The translations under genes and the position numbers were made by a program. Below, piece after piece: positions 58,745 through 64,000 of a stretch of 64,000 nt of DNA. The DNA is from Streptomonospora nanhaiensis (lineage in GTDB: Bacteria; Actinomycetota; Actinomycetes; Streptosporangiales; Streptosporangiaceae): NCBI RefSeq assembly GCF_026642255.1, contig NZ_CP113264.1, forward strand, positions 4,464,001-4,528,000, in the 5' to 3' direction. Within the stretch, counting starts at the first letter, position 1; the number at the start of each line of letters is the position of its first letter. The notes beneath the pieces were generated by a model, which saw only the letters and a program-made list of their open reading frames with translations, ran no database searches and was not told the origin of the DNA.

Positions 58745-59968
58745 CTAGAGGGCGACGCCCAGGAGGGTGTCGACCGTGGCCCGCACCAGGGCGGGGGCCG
58801 CGGCGTCCGTGCCGCCCGCGGTGAGGGCGGTGTCGGCCCAGGCGTCCACGGCGGCCAGCGCGCCGGGCGAGTCCAGGTCGTTCGCCAGGGCCGAGCGCAC
58901 GGCGGCCAGCACGGGAGCGGCGTCCGGTCCCGCACCCAGGGCGAGGGCCGCGCGCCAGCGGGAGGCGCGCTCGGCGGCGGCGGGGAGCTCCACGTCGGTC
59001 CACTCCCACGGGGAGCGGTAGTGGTGCGTGAGCATGGCCAGGCGGATCACGGCCGGTTCGACGCCCTGCTCGCGCAGCTTGGACACGAACACGAGGTTGC
59101 CCAGGGACTTGGACATCTTCTCGCCGTTCAGGCCGACCATGCCGACGTGCAGGTGGTGCTGGGCGTTGGGGCCGCCCGTCGTGGCGCGGGTCTCGGCCGC
59201 GCCCATCTCGTGGTGCGGGAAGATCAGGTCGCTGCCGCCGCCGTTGAGGTCGAAGTTCGGGCCGAGCCTGTCGAGGGCGATGGCGCTGCACTCGATGTGC
59301 CAGCCGGGACGGCCGCGACCGAGCGGGCTCTCCCAGGCGGGTTCGCCGGGGCGTTCGGCGCGCCACAGCAGCCAGTCGAGCGGGTCCTTCTTGTCGGCCC
59401 GCGCGGGGTCGCCGCCGCGCTGGCCGAACACCTCCAGCATCTCTTCGCGGCTCATGTGGCTGATCTCGCCGAAGTGCTCGGCCTCGGCCATGGAGAAGTA
59501 GAGGTCGCCGTCGATCTCGTAGGCGGCGCCGGTGCCGCGGATGCGCGCGGCGAGCTCGCTGATGAGGTCGACGGACTCCACGACCCCGACGTAGGAGGTC
59601 GGGGGGATGATCCGCAGCGCGGCCATGTCGTCCCGGAACACATCGATCTCGCGGTGGGCGAGGTCGCGCCAGTCCACGCCCAGGGCCTCGGCCCGCTCCA
59701 GGAGCGGATCGTCGATGTCGGTGGTGTTCTGCACGTAGTCGACGTCGTGGCCGGCGTCGCGCCAGACCCGGTTGACCAGGTCGAAGGTGAGGTACGTGAA
59801 GGCGTGTCCGAGGTGGGCGGCGTCGTAGGGGGTGATCCCGCAGGCGTACATCCCCGCCCGGGGCCCCGGCGTCGTCGTCTCTATCCGTCCGGTGGTGGTG
59901 TCGTGGATACGGAGGGGGCCGCCGGTACCCGGCAGGGGGACGATGTCAGGCGCAGACCATGAACGCAT
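58745..59968 (-). CDS. mshC: Mycothiol ligase (cysteine:GlcN-Ins ligase)
   Basis: 407 residues, the CysRS-like MshC family. HIGH-like ITPYDAAHLGHAFTYL, zinc Cys in MYACG, the mid-region GWHIECSAIALDRLG, HHEMGAAETRA (zinc His/Glu), and the KMSKS loop LNGEKMSKSLGNLVF. It lacks the long C-terminal anticodon domain of CysRS. It joins cysteine to GlcN-inositol, the third step of mycothiol synthesis. The ATG follows -10 TAGTCT by 7 bases. Confidence 0.97.
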   Translation of the reverse strand: MRSWSAPDIVPLPGTGGPLRIHDTTTGRIETTTPGPRAGMYACGITPYDAAHLGHAFTYLTFDLVNRVWRDAGHDVDYVQNTTDIDDPLLERAEALGVDWRDLAHREIDVFRDDMAALRIIPPTSYVGVVESVDLISELAARIRGTGAAYEIDGDLYFSMAEAEHFGEISHMSREEMLEVFGQRGGDPARADKKDPLDWLLWRAERPGEPAWESPLGRGRPGWHIECSAIALDRLGPNFDLNGGGSDLIFPHHEMGAAETRATTGGPNAQHHLHVGMVGLNGEKMSKSLGNLVFVSKLREQGVEPAVIRLAMLTHHYRSPWEWTDVELPAAAERASRWRAALALGAGPDAAPVLAAVRSALANDLDSPGALAAVDAWADTALTAGGTDAAAPALVRATVDTLLGVAL

Positions 59969-59975
59969 ACCCGGA

Positions 59976-59981
59976 AGACTA
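59976..59981 (-). promoter_or_regulatory. -10 element of mshC, leaderless
   Basis: Minus strand TAGTCT with 7 bases to the ATG at 59968. Confidence 0.55.
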
Positions 59982-60063
59982 TCCGCACGGCCGTGCGGCG
60001 AACGCCCGGGGACGGGTGCGGGCGGTGGGTGAAAATCCCCCCAGTACAGCCGGGAATAGTGCC

Positions 60064-60083
60064 GCGGCCGGAGCTCCGGCCGC
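60064..60083 (-). terminator. Perfect 20-bp palindrome after the 60085 gene
   Basis: gcggccg-gagctc-cggccgc, perfectly self-complementary, 1 base beyond the minus-strand stop; likely terminator. Confidence 0.6.
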
Positions 60084-60084
60084 G

Positions 60085-60267
60085 CTATGCGGCGATGCCG
60101 CGGTGCCCCCTGCCGATGAGGAGCGCGCCGGACACCGCGGCCGCGGCGCACACCGCCGCGAGGCCCTCGTTGCCCAGCCGCCAGTGCAGCAGCGCACCGC
60201 TCACCGAGACCACGTAGAGGAGCCAGTACGCCCCGCTCTCCACCAGGTTGCCGTGACGGCCCTCCAT
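60085..60267 (-). CDS. 60-residue membrane protein
   Basis: ATG with aggtaggggg 4-5 bases upstream. Two helices: WLLYVVSVSGALLHWRLG and LAAVCAAAAVSGALLIG. Conserved-looking short membrane protein of unknown function; it is followed by a palindromic terminator. Confidence 0.7.
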   Translation of the reverse strand: MEGRHGNLVESGAYWLLYVVSVSGALLHWRLGNEGLAAVCAAAAVSGALLIGRGHRGIAA

Positions 60268-60596
60268 GCTTCCCCCTACCTCGTACGCGTGACTCCCACG
60301 CGCTCGACGGCGCGAGCACCGTCTCTCTCAGAGACGCCGTGGTCACACAGGGGGTTGACAGATCTTTCCCACCAACAATGTGACGGTGGTTATGGAGAAG
60401 GCCGCACCCCTGTTCACCGGGGAGGAGGAGCTGTGGGGCTGCTCAGGGGGCGGTGGGGGGCGCGAGCACCGTGTGGCTGGAGTGTTCGGCCCCGCGGGCG
60501 GACCCCGTCGTCTCGAAATCTCCGCCCGCGCCTCCCGCGACGGCGCCCCGCCCGGCCGGGCCGTCGCGCGCCCCGGCCCGCGCCGCCCCCGCCGTG
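60268..60596. other. Intergenic stretch, no supported gene
   Basis: A TTGACA at 60355 with CAATGT after 15 bases could be a plus-strand promoter, followed by GTG 60380 and VTVVMEKAAPLFTGEEELWG. That frame soon becomes Arg/Pro/Gly noise, so I do not call it. Confidence 0.4.
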
Positions 60597-61454
60597 TCAT
60601 CCGGCCCGGTCGCCCTCCGGCCGCCGTCGTTCGAGGAGGACGGTGTCGCGCCAGGCGCCGTGGTGGCGGGCGATGCGCTCGCGCACCCCGACGGTGCGGT
60701 AGCCGGCCTGGTGGTGCAGGGCCAGGCTTGCCCGGTTCTCGGGGAAGACCGAGGTCTGCAGGGTCCACAGGCCCGCGGCGTCGGCCTCGGTGACCTGCCG
60801 GTACAGCAGCGCCTTGCCCACGCCCCGGCCGCGGGCGCCCTCGGCGACGCACACCGACGTCTCGGCCACCCCGACATAGGCCTCGCGGGAGGAGGCCGGC
60901 GAGGCGGAGGCCCAGCCCACCACGGTCCCGTCGGTCTCGGCCACCCAGCGGTGCCCCGGGAGCCACCTGGCCTTCAGGTCCTCGACGGCGGGGGCCTCGG
61001 TTTCGAAGGTGGCGTCGCCGGTGGCGATGCCCTCGGCGTAGATGCGGTGCACCTCGGCCAGGTCTGCGTCGGCCATGGCACGGGTGGTGGTGTCGGCGGG
61101 CAGGTCGGTGGGGCAGCAGGGCCGGGCGTTGAGCATGCCCATGACGGCGTCGGCGGCGTGGGGCAGGCCGGTGCAGCAGGCGGGGTTGACGGCGACCCGG
61201 GTGGAGGTGCCCACCCTGGTCAGGGTCACGAAGCCGACGTCGGCGAGTTTGCGCAGGTGGTGCGAGACGGTGGGCTGGCGCACGTCCACCATCTCGGCGA
61301 GCTGTCCCACGCTGACCGAGCCGGGGGTGGTGGCGATGGCGTGGAGCAGTTGGACGCGCATGGGTTCGGCCAGGCAGGCGAACCAGGCGGCGTAGGTCTC
61401 GGCTTCGGGCTGGGGCAGTGCGGGTACGGCGCGCTCGGGCCGGGTCACGGTCAT
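60597..61454 (-). CDS. ArsR regulator fused to GNAT acetyltransferase (ArsN-like)
   Basis: 285 residues from ATG 61454. Residues 15-90 are an ArsR HTH (YAAWFACLAEPMRVQLLHAI, QLAEMVDVRQPTVSHHLRKL). A linker with CC pairs (NPACCTGLP, RPCCPTDLP) could bind As(III). Residues about 122-280 are a phosphinothricin-type GNAT (DLAEVHRIYAEGIATGDATF, VVGWASASPASSREAYVGVA, GRGVGKALLYRQVTEADAAG). This resembles ArsN1, which acetylates arsinothricin or a related toxin. Divergent from an ArsO-like flavoprotein gene. Confidence 0.88.
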   Translation of the reverse strand: MTVTRPERAVPALPQPEAETYAAWFACLAEPMRVQLLHAIATTPGSVSVGQLAEMVDVRQPTVSHHLRKLADVGFVTLTRVGTSTRVAVNPACCTGLPHAADAVMGMLNARPCCPTDLPADTTTRAMADADLAEVHRIYAEGIATGDATFETEAPAVEDLKARWLPGHRWVAETDGTVVGWASASPASSREAYVGVAETSVCVAEGARGRGVGKALLYRQVTEADAAGLWTLQTSVFPENRASLALHHQAGYRTVGVRERIARHHGAWRDTVLLERRRPEGDRAG

Positions 61455-61473
61455 GCCCCACATTATCGACCAC

Positions 61474-61506
61474 TATCTATGGTTGCTTCCATCGATACAC
61501 ATCGAT
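61474..61506. promoter_or_regulatory. Candidate ArsR operator region
   Basis: TATCTATGG / CCATCGATA (61474-61497, one mismatch) overlaps a tandem ATCGAT-ACAC-ATCGAT (61491-61506), between the divergent ArsR-fusion and flavoprotein genes. Confidence 0.6.
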
Positions 61507-61549
61507 AGAGTCACGCTTCATAGGCAGCAGTCGATGAAAGAGGTGTGTC

Positions 61550-63037
61550 ATGGCCGGGGAATCTCCTGTCGTGGTGATCGGCGCCGGCCCCGCGGGGCTG
61601 GCGGCGGCAGCGGAGCTGGTCGCGCGCGGGCTTCCGGTCCTGGTCCTGGAGAAGGGCGACCGGGCCGGGGCGGCCGTGTCCGAGTGGGGGCACGTGCGGC
61701 TGTTCTCGATGTGGCGCGACCTGGTCGACCCGGCGGCCGAGAAGCTCCTGGCCGCCACCGGGTGGCGGCGCCCGGACGACGGCGGGTACCCGACCGGCCG
61801 AGAGTGGGTCGACGCCTACCTCGCTCCCCTGGCCGGGGTCCTCGGTGACCGTGTGCGCTTCGGCGCCGAGGTGAGGGGGGTGAGCCGCCTGGGCCGGGAC
61901 CGGCTCGTGGACGCCGGGCGCGGGGAGCAGCCCTTCACCGTGCGCGTGCGCACCGGCGCCGGGGAGGAGCGGATCCCGGCCCGCGCGGTCGTGGACGCCT
62001 CCGGCACCTGGAACGCGCCCAACCCCGTGGGCGGCGACGGCCTGCCGGCTCTTGGCGAAGAGGCCGCGGCCGCCCACCTGACCTACCGCATCCCCGACCT
62101 GGCCGACCCCGCGGTCCGGGCGCGTCACGCGGGGCGGACCACGGCCGTGGTCGGGCGCGGGCACTCGGCGCTGACCGCGCTGGTGGCCCTGGCCTCACTG
62201 GCCCAGGAGAGCCCGGGGACGAAGGCGGTGTGGGTGCTGCGGCGCGGGGAGGTCGGCGACGCCTTCGGTGGCGGGGCCGCCGACCAGCTCGCCGCGCGAG
62301 GCGCCCTGGGCCAACGGGCCCGCACGGCCGTGGAGGCGGGGCACATCGAGGTGGTGACCGGGTTCCGCACCGCCGAGGTCCGCTCGGCGGACGACCGTCT
62401 CGTGCTCGTCGGCGAGAGCGGGCGCGCGCTGGAGCCGGTGGACGAGGTGGTGGCCCTGACCGGGTTCCGACCCGACCTGTCCTTCCTGTCCGAGATCCGC
62501 CTCGGCCTGGACCCGGCCCTCCAGGCGCCGGTGGAACTGGCCCCGCTCATCGACCCCAACCAGCACTCCTGCGGCACCGTCTACCCCCATGGGGCGGCCG
62601 AGCTCTCCCACCCCGAGCCCGGGTTCTTCCTCGCGGGGATGAAGTCCTACGGTCGCGCCCCCACCTTCCTGGCCCTGACCGGCTACGAGCAGGTCCGCAG
62701 CATCGCCGCGCACCTGGCCGGGGACCACGAGAGCGCGGCCCGGGTGGAGCTGGTCCTGCCCGAGACGGGGGTGTGCGGCGGCGCCGGGCTGTTCGACGAC
62801 CCCACCGCCACCAAGGCCGACGCCAGCGGCTGCTGCGGCCCCGCCGAGGCGGCGGAGGAGCCCGCCGTGGACCAGGGGGGTCGCCGCGGCGGCCTGTCCG
62901 GAGCGGAGACGCCCGTGCCCTCCCTCCGCCGGGACCTGCTCCCCGTGACCGGCACGGAAGCGGCCGCCCCGGCCGGCTGCTGCGGTGGCGCACCCTCTCC
63001 GGACGCCGGAACGGCCGAACCGGCGCCGGCACCGTGA
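61550..63037 (+). CDS. FAD-dependent oxidoreductase (ArsO-like) with Cys-rich tail
   Basis: 495 residues. FAD site VVVIGAGPAGLAAAAELVAR, NAD(P) site TTAVVGRGHSALTALVAL, VVDASGTWNAPNPVGGDGLP, and VVALTGFRPDLSFLSEIRLG. The flavin monooxygenase core spans residues 1-415 and is followed by GVCGGAGLFD, GCCGPAEAAEE and GCCGGAPSPD, three Cys patches absent from ordinary homologues. ArsO-type genes occur in arsenic operons next to ArsR. The substrate may be a trivalent arsenical, by context only. Confidence 0.88.
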   Translation: MAGESPVVVIGAGPAGLAAAAELVARGLPVLVLEKGDRAGAAVSEWGHVRLFSMWRDLVDPAAEKLLAATGWRRPDDGGYPTGREWVDAYLAPLAGVLGDRVRFGAEVRGVSRLGRDRLVDAGRGEQPFTVRVRTGAGEERIPARAVVDASGTWNAPNPVGGDGLPALGEEAAAAHLTYRIPDLADPAVRARHAGRTTAVVGRGHSALTALVALASLAQESPGTKAVWVLRRGEVGDAFGGGAADQLAARGALGQRARTAVEAGHIEVVTGFRTAEVRSADDRLVLVGESGRALEPVDEVVALTGFRPDLSFLSEIRLGLDPALQAPVELAPLIDPNQHSCGTVYPHGAAELSHPEPGFFLAGMKSYGRAPTFLALTGYEQVRSIAAHLAGDHESAARVELVLPETGVCGGAGLFDDPTATKADASGCCGPAEAAEEPAVDQGGRRGGLSGAETPVPSLRRDLLPVTGTEAAAPAGCCGGAPSPDAGTAEPAPAP

Positions 63038-63404
63038 CACCGCGCACGAGCGGGCGCGGGAGTCAGGGGGCGGGGTGTTCCTCTCCCGTTTCCGCGTGAC
63101 ACCGCGCCCCGGCCGGGAGCGGACACGCCGCACACGGCCCCGGGACGTGCGGCATACGGGAGCGAAGTTCGGACAGGGCGGGGGGAGGCGGCGGAGCGCG
63201 GGGCGGGCGCGGGCTGCTGCCCGCCCTGCCCGGTACCTCGACCGCCCGGAGGCGATCGGAGGGCGGGCGGGGATCGGAAGGGGCCGGTGTGGGCGCGGAC
63301 GTGCGGGGAGTCCGCGCGACCCACCGGTCGGGACCGCGCGACGCCGGCCGCGGACGGTCCGGCGCTCCGGCCCGGGGGTTCCGGGCGGCCGGAGGCCGCC
63401 GCGG
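63038..63404. other. 367-base intergenic region, no supported gene
   Basis: Very GC-rich with G-run clusters near 63178-63230. I see no ORF with an RBS and no RNA gene. Confidence 0.45.
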
Positions 63405-63608
63405 TCAGGGCCTGGCGGCGGCGGCCAGTTCCAGGTGCTCCAGTTCGTCGGTCACGCGCACGAGGTCGGGGTCGCCGTCGGGACCGAACTCGACGATCTC
63501 CGCCCGGACGGCGCGCAGGCGCCAGCGGGCGCGGGAGGTGTCACGGGAGGCGGCCCGCGCGAACTGGTCGGAGACGGGGTGGGCCTGGTGGGATGCGGTG
63601 GCGCTCAT
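63405..63608 (-). CDS. Small hypothetical protein, 67 aa
   Basis: ATG 63608 with aaagga 7 bases upstream. MSATASHQAHPVSDQFARAA, then a helical region RARWRLRAVRAEIVEFGPDG, DPDLVRVTDELEHLELAAAA. Soluble, charged, no known domain. Confidence 0.6.
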   Translation of the reverse strand: MSATASHQAHPVSDQFARAASRDTSRARWRLRAVRAEIVEFGPDGDPDLVRVTDELEHLELAAAARP

Positions 63609-64000
63609 GGAATGGTCCTTTGAGGTGGGTCGGTGTTCAGGAAAGCCCCGGGTGCACGGTTCGACACGGTTTCCGTGCCCCGGGTTCACCGAGTACACGG
63701 TCCCGTGCCGCGCCTATGACGCGGTTTCGGAATCCTTTCGCCGCCCTCGCGGACGACGCATCGGCCCGGAGATCACTCCGGTCCCTCCAACACCGTTTTC
63801 CGGCAACTCTTGCTATCTCCCTCCCCTTCTGGCCCTCCCCTATGCCCCCGTCGCCGCGGTTCCTGCCACCGGCTCCGTTCGGCCGGGCCGGGCGGGGCAT
63901 CGCCGCAGGCCGGAGCGGGGAGGCTTCGCCCGACCGGGGCGGACGCGGTGGTTCCGGCCGTCCAGGGACCGCGGGAACGCGTGGCCGCTTCCGCCGGGGC
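63609..64000. other. Window end, no supported gene
   Basis: A region of lower GC (63640-63830) that may hold the promoter of the 67-residue gene. Open frames here have no supported start. A gene may begin beyond the window. Confidence 0.4.

Noticed and set aside
60380..60793. ORF beginning VTVVMEKAAPLFTGEEELWG with a TTGACA upstream
   Set aside because: It turns into Arg/Pro/Gly noise and overlaps the end of the ArsR-acetyltransferase fusion; promoter spacing is poor.

Overview
The window is about 73% GC, uses GTG and TTG starts freely, and carries mshC (mycothiol synthesis), a PAC2 protein, a deazaflavin-type oxidoreductase and Zur-controlled cysteine-free ribosomal proteins. Together these indicate a mycothiol-producing actinomycete chromosome; a Nocardiopsis-like organism is my best guess, not something the sequence proves. 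I see no rRNA, tRNA, CRISPR array, insertion sequence or prophage.

Layout. 1-9.8 kb: the 3' end of a UvrA-like ATPase gene, a TPP-dependent enzyme and a GH15 glycosidase in tandem, an XRE regulator divergent from two aldo/keto reductases, and two small genes. 9.8-12.1 kb: a low-GC remnant of a polymorphic-toxin locus, with a 5'-truncated Hint/ADP-ribosyltransferase-like toxin tail, an immunity-like ORF and a second frameshifted ORF. 12.1-16.6 kb: a GH3 beta-glucosidase divergent from a TetR regulator, then a two-gene operon (membrane protein and winged-helix regulator) whose promoter sits in a nearly perfect 40-bp palindrome. 16.7-20.9 kb: a zinc-starvation operon with a Zur box, a COG0523 protein with a degenerate P-loop, S18, L28 and S14 paralogues, a methyltransferase and a canonical COG0523 GTPase. 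21-30.4 kb: a FUSC membrane protein, a NodU/CmcH carbamoyltransferase, a flavodoxin-like protein, a GT4 glycosyltransferase, an ABC exporter half lacking its ATPase domain, and a GT-like protein. 30.6-39.9 kb: a CBS protein, an HSL-type hydrolase, a MerR regulator, an orphan MetQ lipoprotein, a large flippase-like membrane protein, and a TetR regulator divergent from a quinone-oxidoreductase-like enzyme.

40-40.8 kb holds the second zinc locus, L32, L31B and L33 behind their own Zur box. 41-43.1 kb has small genes, a YqeB-like protein, an amidohydrolase gene with its middle deleted, and a TetR regulator. 43.2-49.4 kb is a complete peptide/nickel-type ABC importer operon with a strong hairpin after the binding-protein gene. 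49.7-64 kb has housekeeping genes (HAD hydrolase, cobalamin-dependent methionine synthase metH, PAC2, mshC), a CGNR-family protein lacking its zinc finger, and a divergent arsenic-type pair (ArsR-acetyltransferase fusion and a cysteine-tailed flavoprotein).

Links between genes. The two zinc loci should be induced together when zinc is low, swapping zinc-binding ribosomal proteins for cysteine-poor versions. Several genes have a TANNNT-like -10 ending 6-8 nt before the start codon, which implies leaderless transcripts. Accessory turnover shows as several clear gene remnants: toxin tail, frameshifted immunity-like gene, amidohydrolase, exporter half and CGNR protein.
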